A stretch of DNA of 64,000 bases from Neorhizobium alkalisoli (GCF_002968635.1 NZ_PVBN01000011.1:124001-188000); one strand, 5' to 3'. Shown: positions 52,785 to 62,428, numbered from the stretch's first letter. Translations and numbers: made by a program. Notes: generated from the sequence alone by a model not told the origin.

Positions 52785-53510
52785 ATGGATTTTACGGGCA
52801 AGCATGTGATCGTGACAGGTGCCGGCAAGGGCATCGGCCGGGCGACCGCCGTCATGCTGGCGCGGCGCGGAGCCAAGGTGACCGCTCTGTCGCGCTCGGC
52901 GACCGACCTTGAGGAACTGAAGAATGAAATCGGATGTATTCCGATCGCGGTCGATCTCGCCGATCCCGACGCGACACGCGCTGCGGCTCTCCGGGCTCTG
53001 CCGGCCGATTTCCTGGTGAACTGCGCCGGCACGACCGAACTGCAATCCTTCCTGGACGTCACAGTCGAGAACTTCGACCTGCTTTATGCGGTGAACACAC
53101 GCGCTCCGATGATCGTCTCGCAGGAATATGCTCGTGACATGGTGAGGAACGGCCGAAAAGGCGCGATCGTCAATGTCTCCAGCGTCGCCGCCTTCGTCGG
53201 TATTCCCGACCATGCCGCATATTGCGCGTCGAAGTCGGGTCTCGACGGGCTGACAAGGGTGATGGCCAAGGAACTTGCGCCCAGGGGCATTCGGGTCAAC
53301 GGTGTGCATCCGACCGTGACCCTCACGCCCATGGCCGTCAAGGCCTGGAGCGATCCGGAAAAGGCAGCTGGTATGCTCAACCGCATTCCGGTGGGCCGCT
53401 TCGCAGATCCCGACGACATTGCCGAGGTCATCCTTTTCCTGCTCTCCGACGAGGCAGCAATGGTCAACGGCCTGTCGATGCCAGTGGATGGCGGTTACAT
53501 GATTGCCTGA
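52785..53510 (+). CDS. L-xylulose-reductase-like (DCXR) SDR
   Basis: The protein has 241 residues with AGGGAGGTCTTTAA before the ATG, 12 bases after the previous stop. The nucleotide site is VTGAGKGIGRATAVML. The set VNVSSVAAFVGIPDHAAYCASKSGLDGLTRVMAKELAPRGIRVNGVHPTVTLTPM and MLNRIPVGRFADPDDIAEVILFLLSD matches mammalian dicarbonyl/L-xylulose reductase. It would reduce L-xylulose-like ketoses to polyols, or run in reverse. A separate ketose-interconverting role in this polyol operon is likely. Confidence 0.88.
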   Translation: MDFTGKHVIVTGAGKGIGRATAVMLARRGAKVTALSRSATDLEELKNEIGCIPIAVDLADPDATRAAALRALPADFLVNCAGTTELQSFLDVTVENFDLLYAVNTRAPMIVSQEYARDMVRNGRKGAIVNVSSVAAFVGIPDHAAYCASKSGLDGLTRVMAKELAPRGIRVNGVHPTVTLTPMAVKAWSDPEKAAGMLNRIPVGRFADPDDIAEVILFLLSDEAAMVNGLSMPVDGGYMIA

Positions 53511-53592
53511 CGGCTATCCGAGCTAGATGCCTCGGAATCCCGGACCTTCCCCCGCCGTTCTGGCGGCCTTAGATCTTTTAGAGGATCAGCGC

Positions 53593-54576
53593 ATGACACG
53601 CTTTGACGAAAAAATCTCGAGAATCAGGGCCGGCAACTATAAGCGGACGGATTTCATAATCGCGGACGCCAAGGATGGCGACATGGGGCCGAGCATTCCC
53701 TCCTGCGGCCCCAAGCTCGAAAAGGACTGCTCCTACACGCGCTTCAGGACCCGGACGGAATTCCTCGGCCAGATCAAGGCTGTGATCGCGCAGGATATCG
53801 TTGATATCATGTTGACCTCCGCCTCCAATCTCGAATTGCTGACTGAAGCCGGCGCTTATGTCGGCAATAGCGTCAAACCCGCGATCCGCGCCAACGATGC
53901 GACCGATATCTGGGTGGGACGCGGTGCGACCTATGCCACTCAGCCGTCGCGGCCCTATCGCACCGCTTCGCTATCGGTCAACCGGCGCCATACCGATCTT
54001 GGCCTCTATTCGATCACCTTCAACAACGATCTCGACGCCGATTATAATTCGCTGCTCGCCTTTCTGGATTTTGTCGAGGACGCTGACGACAACGGGTTCA
54101 GCTACTTCCTCGAAGTCTTCAATCCGAACGTCGACACCGGTATTTCACCCGAGCTCCAACCACATTTTGTAAATGATTGCATATGCCGCGCGCTGGCCGG
54201 ATTGACACGGGCCCAGCGGCCGCAATTCCTGAAGATCCCGTTCAATGGGCCGAAGGCGCTGGAGGAGCTTACCTCCTACGACCCGAGCCTGATCGTCGGT
54301 GTTCTGGGCGGCGGTGCGGGAACCGCGCGCGATACGTTCGAACTCATCCATCAGGCGGAGAAATACGGTGCTCGCGTGGCGCTCTTCGGTCGCAAGATCA
54401 ACCTCGCCGAGGACCCGCTCGCCATGGTGAAGTTCATGCGCGCCGTGGCAGATGGTGATCTCGGTCCAGAGGAGGCGGTCAGGGCTTATCACGGTGCGTT
54501 GCAGGCAGGCGGGCAGAAGCCGATGCGGGTCCTCTCCGACGATATGCTCGTCACCGAAAAGGTCCTGATGAATTGA
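53593..54576 (+). CDS. putative class-I-aldolase-like TIM-barrel protein
   Basis: The protein has 327 residues from ATG 53593 (MTRFDEKISRIRAGNYKRTD), with AGAGGATC upstream. I do not recognise a named enzyme. The later part looks like a DhnA/FbaB/LacD-type aldolase barrel: FLEVFNPNVDTG, PQFLKIPFNGPKALEEL with Lys214 placed as a Schiff-base residue, and LIVGVLGGGAGTARDTFELIHQAEKYGARVALFGRKINLAEDP as a phosphate-binding strand-loop. It lies between ketose-forming dehydrogenases and a PfkB kinase. Cleavage of a ketose-1-phosphate would fit. Function is inference. Confidence 0.75.
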   Translation: MTRFDEKISRIRAGNYKRTDFIIADAKDGDMGPSIPSCGPKLEKDCSYTRFRTRTEFLGQIKAVIAQDIVDIMLTSASNLELLTEAGAYVGNSVKPAIRANDATDIWVGRGATYATQPSRPYRTASLSVNRRHTDLGLYSITFNNDLDADYNSLLAFLDFVEDADDNGFSYFLEVFNPNVDTGISPELQPHFVNDCICRALAGLTRAQRPQFLKIPFNGPKALEELTSYDPSLIVGVLGGGAGTARDTFELIHQAEKYGARVALFGRKINLAEDPLAMVKFMRAVADGDLGPEEAVRAYHGALQAGGQKPMRVLSDDMLVTEKVLMN

Positions 54577-54596
54577 CACCGGCGAGGGAGGGGAGC

Positions 54597-55613
54597 ATGG
54601 CCGGAAAGAGCAGGCGCGGCTTCATCGCCGGAGGGACATGGTGCCTCGACCGCAACCGCAGGATCGATGCCTGGCCCAGGGAAGATAGCGTCGGCATCGC
54701 CTGGGGGCTCGAGGAGCGCGGGGGAGGGCCGGCCTGCAACCTCGCCATCGATATCAGGCGGCTCGACCCCTCCATTCCGGTCGAGACCATCGGCCTCGTT
54801 GGCAATGATGATGCGGGCCGGAAGCTCGTCGCGGAAGCCGAGAAGGCAGGCCTCGATCACCGACAGATGCATGTCAGCGATGAAGCGCCGACGCATACGA
54901 CAGAGGCCTTCATCTCGCAGGCAAGTGGCCTGCGCACGCATATTTCGGATCTCGGCATATCGGCGCTGCTGAACCCTGAACATTTCAACTTCTCGACAAC
55001 GTCAGCGCGCTACATGCATCTCGGCCTGCCGGGCATCCACCCGCGTATGGATTCAAAATGGCAGGACGATGCCAACGGCTGGGTCACGGTCCTCAAGGCG
55101 GCGCGGCAGGCGGGATTACAGACCAATCTGGAACTCTGCACTGTCACGCCGGAACGTCTGCGCGGCCTCATCCTCCCCTGCCTGCGGCATCTCGACACCC
55201 TCATTGTCAACGACAGTGAGATTGGTGCATTGGCGGAGATGACGACCATCAAAGACGGCAATACTGACGTTGACGCTTGTTTGGCGGCCTCGGCGGCCAT
55301 GCTGGAGCAGGGTGAGATGCGGCTTGTCACGATCCATTTCCCCGACGGCGCGATCACGGTCATGCGATCGGGAGAGACGATTTTCGTGCCATCCGTGAGG
55401 GTGCCTCATGATGCGATTGTGGGGCCAAACGGTGCGGGTGACGCTTTCGCAGCCGGCTTCATGTACGGCCTGCACGAAGACTGGGCGATCAAGGACTGTC
55501 TTTGGCTCGGCCATGCCGCGGCCGCTTGCTCGCTCAGGAGTGCCGGCACGACGGATGGCGTAGTCGCCTGGAAGGAATGCCTCGACATTGCACGCCAATG
55601 GGGCAGCCGCTGA
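54597..55613 (+). CDS. PfkB-family carbohydrate kinase (second copy)
   Basis: The protein has 338 residues from ATG 54597, after GGGAGGGGAGC; a few residues upstream are in frame without a site. The ribokinase features are GGTWCLDRNRRIDAW, GGGPACNLAIDIRRLDP and GNDDAGRKL near the N-terminus, and VGPNGAGDAFAAGFMYGL with catalytic Asp near the C-terminus. It differs clearly from the minus-strand PfkB at 41597, so the region makes two phosphorylated sugars. It follows the aldolase-like gene by 20 bases, so it is the likely supplier of that protein's substrate. Confidence 0.88.
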   Translation: MAGKSRRGFIAGGTWCLDRNRRIDAWPREDSVGIAWGLEERGGGPACNLAIDIRRLDPSIPVETIGLVGNDDAGRKLVAEAEKAGLDHRQMHVSDEAPTHTTEAFISQASGLRTHISDLGISALLNPEHFNFSTTSARYMHLGLPGIHPRMDSKWQDDANGWVTVLKAARQAGLQTNLELCTVTPERLRGLILPCLRHLDTLIVNDSEIGALAEMTTIKDGNTDVDACLAASAAMLEQGEMRLVTIHFPDGAITVMRSGETIFVPSVRVPHDAIVGPNGAGDAFAAGFMYGLHEDWAIKDCLWLGHAAAACSLRSAGTTDGVVAWKECLDIARQWGSR

Positions 55614-55658
55614 GACTGGGGCCGCCACGGGATTTTCATGGACAGAGAGGAGATGAAT

Positions 55659-56387
55659 ATGGGCAAGTATTTGGAAGGTAAGGTCGCGGCGGTTACCGGT
55701 GCGGCTTCCGGCATAGGACTGGCAAGCACGCGGGCGTTGATTGCAGAGGGCGCACGCGTGGTGCTCGTCGATCGCGATCGCAAGGCTTTGGACTCGGTCT
55801 GCGCTGAACTCGGCAGCGCTGCCATCCCGCTGGTGATCGACCTCCTCGATCCCGTGAGCTGCGCGACACTCATGCCCTCGATCGAAAAACTCACCGGCCA
55901 GCTCGACATCTTCCATGCCAATGCGGGCACCTATATCGGGGGCGACCTGATCGAGGCCGATACCACTGTCATCGACCGGATGCTCAACCTCAACGTCAAC
56001 GCCGTCATCAAGAACGTCCACGATGTCCTGCCGCACATGATCGCGCGCGGCTCAGGCGACATTATCGTTACGAGTTCAGTCGCGGGGCACTATCCCGTCC
56101 CTTGGGAGCCCGTCTATTCGGCCTCGAAATGGGCCATGACCTGCTTCGTCCAGACAGTGCGGCGCCAGGTCAACAAGAAGGGCATCCGCGTGGGCTCGGT
56201 TTCGCCCGGGCCGGTGATCAGCGCGCTCCTTGCCGACTGGCCCGAGGAAAATCTCAAAAAGGCGAAGGAATCCGGAAGCCTCATCGAGCCGTCCGAGGTG
56301 GCTGATGCCATCGTCTTCATGCTGACGAGGCCGCGAAATGTGACCATTCGCGATGTCGTTGTGTTGCCGACCAACTTCGACATCTGA
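55659..56387 (+). CDS. ribitol 2-dehydrogenase-like SDR
   Basis: The protein has 242 residues from ATG 55659, with AGAGGAGATGAAT upstream; earlier in-frame ATGs lie at 55638 and 55653. Similarity to enterobacterial RbtD is visible throughout: VAAVTGAASGIGLASTRALI, LDIFHANAGTYIGGDL, WEPVYSASKWAM, RRQVNKKGIRVGSVSPGPVISALLADWP, GSLIEPSEVADAIVFM and NVTIRDVVVLPTNFDI. It oxidises ribitol (or a related pentitol) to D-ribulose with NAD. It is the last gene of the plus-strand polyol cluster. Confidence 0.9.
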   Translation: MGKYLEGKVAAVTGAASGIGLASTRALIAEGARVVLVDRDRKALDSVCAELGSAAIPLVIDLLDPVSCATLMPSIEKLTGQLDIFHANAGTYIGGDLIEADTTVIDRMLNLNVNAVIKNVHDVLPHMIARGSGDIIVTSSVAGHYPVPWEPVYSASKWAMTCFVQTVRRQVNKKGIRVGSVSPGPVISALLADWPEENLKKAKESGSLIEPSEVADAIVFMLTRPRNVTIRDVVVLPTNFDI

Positions 56388-56517
56388 CCACGCGATTGGT
56401 CGCTCAGACGCGGGATCGCTAACGCTGAAAATGAAGTGCGGCGGGCAAGGCTTGGCCGATGCCCGCGTCATTGGCAGCGGCGACAGTGAGGACATCTGTC
56501 TGCAAGACTTCTCGCGC

Positions 56518-57603
56518 CTAGCGCATCAGTCCAGCCTTGCGAAGCGCATCCTCAATGATCTGCTGGATGCTATCCGTTCCCTTTGTCTTGTGAGCAGAGG
56601 CTGATTGGCGGTCCGGCGCTGGATTGCTTTCGCCGTGGGTTGGCTCGAAACCCTCGCGAAGCAAACCCCAGCGTTCAGCCGAGCACAGAGTTGAGGAAAT
56701 ACCAAAATCCAGCATGTATGGCGCTGCGTTTTCAAACGCCAAGGATGCGTCGACAGGCGTTCCGTGCCCCATTCCAGTGATGCTGTAATATTCAATGACC
56801 TCTCGGCCGTCAGCGCTTTTCCAGACGGACTTTGAGTGGGCACCGATAGGTTCGTGAAAATCCGGTCGAGAGCCGACACCGTGAACGCCGCGCCATTGGT
56901 CGACAATCGCACGGGCATTGGCCTCTGCTACAGTGTTGTCCTGGTTGCCGTGCCAGACCGACACCAGAGGCCAGGGGCCATCATGCGGAGATGCTGCCTT
57001 CAGTTTCGACTGTAAGGTCTTGATTTGGGGAAGGCCGTGTCCGCGCATTCGATCGAAGGCCTCCGGCACAGTCGAAGCGACCCCATAAGGCAGTCCCGCA
57101 ATGATAGCACCGGCTGCGAACACCTCAGGATACGTGGACAACATGACATTGGCCATCGCACCGCCTGCCGACAAACCGGTGATGAAGATCCGGGAAGTGT
57201 CGACCCGGTGCTTCGACACCACGGCATCGATCATTTGGCGGATCGAGCGGGTCTCTCCCTGATCGCGGCGGATGTCGCCTGGAACAAACCAGTTGAAGCA
57301 GAGGTTGCCGTTATTGCTACGGTTCTGCTCTGGAAGAAGCACGACAAAGCCGTTTTGATCAGCAAGAGCCGACCAACCGGCGCTATGATCGTAGCCAGAC
57401 GCGGTTTGCGTGCATCCGTGCAAGACGACGACGAGGGGAGGGTGTTCGGTAAGATTGGACGGCACATGAACTTTGCCCGCAAGGCCTCCCGGATTCGATC
57501 CGAAGTCCCGCAAGTCTTGGAGCCGGCCCGGTTGGCTGGTGTATTCGGCTTTGTGTGCTCTGAAGCGGGCAAGCCGCTCCAATGTATCCGACAATGATCT
57601 CAT
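56518..57603 (-). CDS. PHB-depolymerase-family esterase
   Basis: The protein has 361 residues from ATG 57603, with GGAGGCATTT upstream; an extended upstream frame has no site. It is an alpha/beta hydrolase of the LpqC/PHB depolymerase group: PPLVVVLHGCTQTASGYD (oxyanion region), nucleophile Ser in IFITGLSAGGAMANVM, Asp in VWHGNQDNTVAEANA and His in ITGMGHGTPVDA. No signal peptide is seen, so it may act on cytosolic polyhydroxyalkanoate oligomers or plant esters. It follows the chemoreceptor gene on the same strand. Confidence 0.85.
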   Translation of the reverse strand: MRSLSDTLERLARFRAHKAEYTSQPGRLQDLRDFGSNPGGLAGKVHVPSNLTEHPPLVVVLHGCTQTASGYDHSAGWSALADQNGFVVLLPEQNRSNNGNLCFNWFVPGDIRRDQGETRSIRQMIDAVVSKHRVDTSRIFITGLSAGGAMANVMLSTYPEVFAAGAIIAGLPYGVASTVPEAFDRMRGHGLPQIKTLQSKLKAASPHDGPWPLVSVWHGNQDNTVAEANARAIVDQWRGVHGVGSRPDFHEPIGAHSKSVWKSADGREVIEYYSITGMGHGTPVDASLAFENAAPYMLDFGISSTLCSAERWGLLREGFEPTHGESNPAPDRQSASAHKTKGTDSIQQIIEDALRKAGLMR

Positions 57604-57819
57604 AAATGCCTCCTGACAATCAGTGCCGGGATGGCATCGACGATCAACAACGCCTTGCATATGGGAATGGTTGCTGCAGTGCACAACATTTAGATCGACG
57701 TAGGCGGGTGCGTTGGCAGAATTTCCGCGGCGGCAGTAGAATCGAACGGAAAAGAGCATCGAACCCCGCCAACCGAAGATCTGGAAAGGCGGGATTCCCA
57801 ATACCGTACCTGAAGGACG

Positions 57820-60090
57820 TCAGGCGGCGTACCGACTGGACCGGACGGTTTCGCTCGCGACATTAAAATGGCTGATCTGGTCGTTCAGCACTTCGGCTTC
57901 CGCGGCCAGCGAATGAGCCGAGGCGGAGGTTTCCTCGACCATGGCGGCATTCTGCTGGGTCACCTGATCCAACCCGTTAACCGCCGAGCTTATCTCGCCG
58001 AGGCGGGAGGACTGGTCGCGCGACGAGCCGACGATCGCTCCGATGTGCTCGTTGATCGATTGAATGTTGTCCTGGATCAGTTCCAGGCTCTCGCCAGTCT
58101 TGAGCACCAGCGCAACCCCATTCTCCACGTCGGTGGCCGACGAGGAGATCAACGCACCGATGTCGCGCGCCGCCGTCGCCGACTTTTGCGCAAGTTCCCG
58201 AACTTCCTGCGCCACCACGGCAAAGCCTTTGCCCGCCTCACCGGCGCGGGCGGCCTCGACCCCTGCATTCAGGGCAAGAAGATTTGTCTGAAAAGCAATC
58301 TGATCGATCACGTCGATGATCTGGCGGATCTTGGACGAAGAGCTTTCGATGCGTTCCATGGCCTGAATGGCATTGCGGACGACGGCGGTCGAGGTCTGCG
58401 CGCCCTGCAAGGTATGGGCCGCGACATCGACTGCGGTTTCGCAGCGAGTGAGCGCGGTGTTGACGGCACCGGTCATCTCACCAAGTGCGGCTGCAGCCTC
58501 CTCAAGGGCCGCGGCTTGCCGTTCGGTACGCCGAGACAAATCATCGGATGCCGTCTTCAGCTCGCTCGACCCTGTGCGAATGGTGTCCACGCTATTGCCG
58601 ATCGCGGCGATTGTGGCTTCCAATCCGGCAAGCGAGTTGTTGAAGTCGTGCCGCAAATGGTCGAGAGACGGCCCGAATGGCTTGATGATACGCTGGTCGA
58701 GCCTGCCGCGCGAGAGTGCGGCAAGACCGGTCGCCAATCCGGAGACGGCTTCCTCTATTTCACGCGCGCTTGCGGCTTTTTCCGCCTCACGATGCTGGCG
58801 TTCTTCGCTCAGCTGTTCATTCTTCCGATGAGCTTCCTCCTCCATGCGCTCCTTGTCGAGGGCTCCTTGACGGAAAGATTCCAGCGCTCTGGCCATGACG
58901 CCAATTTCGTCGCCTCGGCTCGCGGAGGCGATGACGATGGCTTTGTCGCCTTCGTTCAAACGGTTCATCAGCTTTGCAAGGTCGGTCAGCGGTCTTGTCA
59001 GGCGTGCGGCAATATAGGTGCCTGCGCCACCCATCACGACGAGGACGGCAACGGTTGCCAGAATGGCCCAGATGGCAAGGGACCTTGCCGCAGCCAGTAC
59101 CTGACCTTCTCCCTGCCCGATAGCCAGCAGATGCGGCTTGCCGAATAGCGTCACCGGCTGATAGGCGAAGAAGAGCGGACGGTCCCCCGCGGTAACGAAT
59201 TCCGAGCCACTTGCCTGGCCTGCTGCGGCCTTTGCCAGTTCAGCCGGTGTATCGTGGGACACTCCGCGTGCGAAGGAACCGCTACGGAAGGAACCTTTCC
59301 CGTCAAGCAGGACGGCTTCGTCGATCGATTTTCCGAAATCATCCGGTGTCACGATACTCGTAAGCTGCTCGGCGGAAATGCGAAAGATCACGCTTCCCTT
59401 TGTCACTGTCTTGCCCCAGGACGCGACGGCAAGTTGCTTGCCGATGAGAACGGACGGTTTGTTGCCATCAGGCTCATAAGGGATGAAGTCGGAAACATGC
59501 ACAGCGTCTGGAGACGCCGCTTGGATCCGTTTTAGAAGTTCGTTGATCTGAGGCAGGTTTGAGGCTGGCTGAAGCAGTTCAGCTCCCTTGGTGACGGAGT
59601 AGACGACCTGGCCGCTGTTATCGATGACGTAGATATCGCTGACGCGTGAATTCTTCCAGGCGCCGGCAAGGGTGCCGTGGATTGCGCTGTGGTGCACGGC
59701 ATAAAGCAGTTTGAGAGCTGCGCCATCGAAACCTGCGCGTTCGCTGAGCGACATCCCGGGCTTTTGAAACTCTGCCCTGATGGTGTCAGCTTCGCTCGGG
59801 ATGATGTTTGACATCGTTTCGACCGCCTGGCCGATCGCGGTGTTCTGGGCGAGGTCTGCGAGCGATTGCGAAATGCGGTCCTGGTAAGCAGCCAGTTGCT
59901 TGGACTGGTTTCCGGCCGCCGACTCCAGTCTCATCTTGCTTGCTTCGATCAGGCCGCTCTTGCCGATTTGATAGCTCAGAAGGCCAACAGCCAAGCACGA
60001 GACAAACGTTGCCCCAACAACCAACCCGACAAACTTCGCCTTGATCGACAAACGTCGGCCGGTGCCTTCCAACCTGGATGACTGCGACAT
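57820..60090 (-). CDS. methyl-accepting chemotaxis protein
   Basis: The protein has 756 residues from ATG 60090. A short cytoplasmic N-terminus is followed by membrane helix 1 (about 19-41), a periplasmic sensor of about 300 residues, membrane helix 2 (about 345-370), HAMP domains, and a signalling hairpin with IIDVIDQIAFQTNLLALNAGVEAARAGEAGKGFAVVAQEVRELAQKSATAARDIG, the conserved tip. The C-terminus (VRSSRYAA) lacks an adaptation-enzyme pentapeptide. It senses a periplasmic ligand, unknown here, and signals through CheW/CheA. Confidence 0.95.
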   Translation of the reverse strand: MSQSSRLEGTGRRLSIKAKFVGLVVGATFVSCLAVGLLSYQIGKSGLIEASKMRLESAAGNQSKQLAAYQDRISQSLADLAQNTAIGQAVETMSNIIPSEADTIRAEFQKPGMSLSERAGFDGAALKLLYAVHHSAIHGTLAGAWKNSRVSDIYVIDNSGQVVYSVTKGAELLQPASNLPQINELLKRIQAASPDAVHVSDFIPYEPDGNKPSVLIGKQLAVASWGKTVTKGSVIFRISAEQLTSIVTPDDFGKSIDEAVLLDGKGSFRSGSFARGVSHDTPAELAKAAAGQASGSEFVTAGDRPLFFAYQPVTLFGKPHLLAIGQGEGQVLAAARSLAIWAILATVAVLVVMGGAGTYIAARLTRPLTDLAKLMNRLNEGDKAIVIASASRGDEIGVMARALESFRQGALDKERMEEEAHRKNEQLSEERQHREAEKAASAREIEEAVSGLATGLAALSRGRLDQRIIKPFGPSLDHLRHDFNNSLAGLEATIAAIGNSVDTIRTGSSELKTASDDLSRRTERQAAALEEAAAALGEMTGAVNTALTRCETAVDVAAHTLQGAQTSTAVVRNAIQAMERIESSSSKIRQIIDVIDQIAFQTNLLALNAGVEAARAGEAGKGFAVVAQEVRELAQKSATAARDIGALISSSATDVENGVALVLKTGESLELIQDNIQSINEHIGAIVGSSRDQSSRLGEISSAVNGLDQVTQQNAAMVEETSASAHSLAAEAEVLNDQISHFNVASETVRSSRYAA

Positions 60091-60147
60091 GATAGTTATT
60101 TTCCCCCACCCGTAAAACAATAATCAGGGAACCTGACAGGATATCAT

Positions 60148-60165
60148 TTCGTTAGTTTTAACGAA
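60148..60165. promoter_or_regulatory. 18-bp palindrome upstream of the chemoreceptor gene
   Basis: TTCGTTA (60148-60154) and TAACGAA (60159-60165) are perfect inverted arms around GTTT, 58 bases before the chemoreceptor start on the minus strand. It lies in the 200-base gap between the chemoreceptor and the TIM-barrel gene and could be an operator or a transcript end. Confidence 0.3.
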
Positions 60166-60324
60166 CCGAAGGGGTCGAGGCGGATAGATTTTTTGTTTGA
60201 GAAAATTGGTGGGCGTTGTGGCGGGATCGTTCAAATATGGCGGCGAGACCCGGCTCGGGTGGACCATTTTCGTGTACCGCATCTATCCGAACTTCCCCCG
60301 TTGAAGGGACGCGGGGATGAGTCT

Positions 60325-61158
60325 CTACTCCAGCGCAATCGCAGTGAATCGCTTGATCTGGTCGACGATGGCAATTTCCGTCGGGATACGTTCCATCGAA
60401 CTCGCGCCATAAAATCCGTCGCAGCCCTTGGTGCGGCTCAGGATGTATTGGGCATCTTCCGGCATGGCGATCGGCCCTCCGTGGCAGAGGACAATCACGT
60501 CCTTTCTTACTGAGCGGGCCGCTTCCGACCAAGAGTCGATCCGTTCGATGCATTGGTCGAGAGTGAGCGCGGTCTGCGCGCCGATCGCGCCTCCCGTGGT
60601 CAGCCCGAGGTGGCATACGACAATATCGGCCCCGGCTTGTGCCATCGCCCGTGCATCTTCGCTGCTGAAGACGTAAGGCGTCGTCAGCATGTCCTTCGCG
60701 TGCGCCCGGGCGATGATTTCGACCTCATGGCCGAAGCCCATGCCGGTCTCTTCCAGATTGGCGCGGAACATACCATCGATCAGGCCGACGGTTGGAAAAT
60801 TCTGGATGCCGGCAAAACCCAACGTCTTGAGTTCGTCGAGAAAGTGATCCGCCAGCATGAACGGGTCGGTTCCATTGACGCCGGCGAGTACCGGTGTGTG
60901 CCGGACCATCGGCAAGACTTCCCGGGCCATCTCCTTGACGATCTCATTGGCATTGCCATAGGCCAGCAGCCCCGCGAGCGAGCCGCGGCCTGCCATGCGA
61001 TAGCGCCCGGAATTGTAGATGACGATCAGGTCGATGCCGCCGGCCTCCTCGCATTTCGCGGACAGGCCGGTACCGGCTCCTCCGCCGATGATCGGTAACC
61101 CGGAGGCGATCTTCTGTCTCAGCTGGGAAAGGATTTCCTGCCGTGTCGGTCTGCTCAT
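60325..61158 (-). CDS. TIM-barrel protein of the PEP-hydrolase family (Tm-1 C-terminal type)
   Basis: The protein has 277 residues from ATG 61158; the long upstream extension lacks a site. It reads RQEILSQLRQKIASGLPIIGGGAGTGLSAKCEEAGGIDLIVIYNSGRYRMAGRGSLAGLL, the opening of PF09370-type proteins, then QNFPTVGLIDGMFRANLEETGMGF and IVVCHLGLTTGGAIGAQTALTLDQC. In tomato Tm-1 this barrel forms the C-terminal half. It starts 10 bases after the UPF0261 gene. Cytosolic, with enzyme activity not established. Confidence 0.9.
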   Translation of the reverse strand: MSRPTRQEILSQLRQKIASGLPIIGGGAGTGLSAKCEEAGGIDLIVIYNSGRYRMAGRGSLAGLLAYGNANEIVKEMAREVLPMVRHTPVLAGVNGTDPFMLADHFLDELKTLGFAGIQNFPTVGLIDGMFRANLEETGMGFGHEVEIIARAHAKDMLTTPYVFSSEDARAMAQAGADIVVCHLGLTTGGAIGAQTALTLDQCIERIDSWSEAARSVRKDVIVLCHGGPIAMPEDAQYILSRTKGCDGFYGASSMERIPTEIAIVDQIKRFTAIALE

Positions 61159-61168
61159 GCTCTGTTCC

Positions 61169-62365
61169 TCACTTGGATATGCTGCGATAGGCCTCAACCA
61201 GGCCGTCCGCGAAAACCTGATCGTTGATGTGTGCGTCGATCTCGATGAGCTTGCGGTTTGGCGCGCTTTTCCACCCTGACCGGATCGTATCGAATAGCGC
61301 GGCATCCGCCTCCGGATCGTAAAAGGGCAGGCCGGGCGCGTCGATCGCGGAGACGCCGCCGAGCGGAAGAAGAAAACGCACCGGTCCATCCATCCGGTTC
61401 AAGCGCTCGACGATGAAATGGCCGACGGCGCGGTTTTCCTCCGGCGTCGTGCGCATCAGCGTCACCTGCGCATTGTGGACATGCAGCCGCCGGTCGCGGA
61501 ATTCCGGCGGGACGGTTTCCCTGGCGCCGAAATTGACCATGTCCACGGCACCCACCGAACCGACATAGGGCATGCGGGTGCGGATGATCGCGCCGAACCG
61601 GTCCTCCGTTGCGGGGAAGACCCCGCCGACCAGAAGATCCGGCACCTCCGTCGTCGTCACGTCGATGACGCCCTCCACGAGACGCGAGTCCGCCAGCTTT
61701 TCCATCGAACGGCCGCCGACGCCCGTGGCGTGGAAGACGTAGATTTCATGTGTCGGCTCCATCAGGGTGCGCACCTTTGCGACACAGGTGGTGGTGACGC
61801 CGAACATGGTCATGCCGAGACCGGGCCGATCGGTAGCCACTTCCCAAACACCGTTTTGTGCCATGCCCGCCGCCGCATGCGCCGCATTGCCGATGACCTT
61901 GCGGGAAATGGCATTCAATCCGGCGACGTCGACCACCGAATACATCATTGCGAGGTCGCTAGGCCCGACATAGGGAGCGGTATTTCCCGAGGCGACGGTG
62001 GAAACCATCAGTTTCGGAATGCCGATCGGCAGTGATCGCATTGCTTCGGTGACGAGAGCGGTGTTGCCCGTGCCACCAAGGCCGAGCACGGCGCCGATAT
62101 CGCTGCGGGAAGTCAGGAAGTGCGTCAGCGCCTGCGCCATGGCTGAAACGGCGGCGCCGCGATCGCCGAGACCGAGCACGGCGGAAGCACCCTGCGGATG
62201 GAAGGCGGCCACCTGTTCGGCCGTGAAATCCGCCTTTTCATCATGGCCTTGTGTGCTGACGTCGATCAGCAGCGCTTCCGCTCCTGCGGCCAGCGCCGCG
62301 TCCTTCGCATAGTTCAATTCGGCGCCCTTCGTGTCGCAGGTGCCGACGACATAGACCTTGCCCAT
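61169..62365 (-). CDS. UPF0261 protein (Tm-1 N-terminal type)
   Basis: The protein has 398 residues from ATG 62365, with GGAGGAGAGGGAA upstream; longer frames have no site. Blocks are KVYVVGTCDTKGAELNYAKDAALAAGAEALLIDVSTQGH, VLGLGGTGNTALVTEAMRSLPIGIPKLMVSTVASGNTAPYVGPSDLAMMYSVVDVAGLN and IYVFHATGVGGRSMEKLADS. This is the two-domain nucleotide-binding fold known as the N-terminal half of tomato Tm-1. It is encoded with the TIM-barrel partner. Its biochemical role is unknown. Confidence 0.92.
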   Translation of the reverse strand: MGKVYVVGTCDTKGAELNYAKDAALAAGAEALLIDVSTQGHDEKADFTAEQVAAFHPQGASAVLGLGDRGAAVSAMAQALTHFLTSRSDIGAVLGLGGTGNTALVTEAMRSLPIGIPKLMVSTVASGNTAPYVGPSDLAMMYSVVDVAGLNAISRKVIGNAAHAAAGMAQNGVWEVATDRPGLGMTMFGVTTTCVAKVRTLMEPTHEIYVFHATGVGGRSMEKLADSRLVEGVIDVTTTEVPDLLVGGVFPATEDRFGAIIRTRMPYVGSVGAVDMVNFGARETVPPEFRDRRLHVHNAQVTLMRTTPEENRAVGHFIVERLNRMDGPVRFLLPLGGVSAIDAPGLPFYDPEADAALFDTIRSGWKSAPNRKLIEIDAHINDQVFADGLVEAYRSISK

Positions 62366-62428
62366 TTCCCTCTCCTCCCAGCAGACGCCCGCCTCCCGGT
62401 ATGAATTTCGGGCGAAACCTAATTTTGC

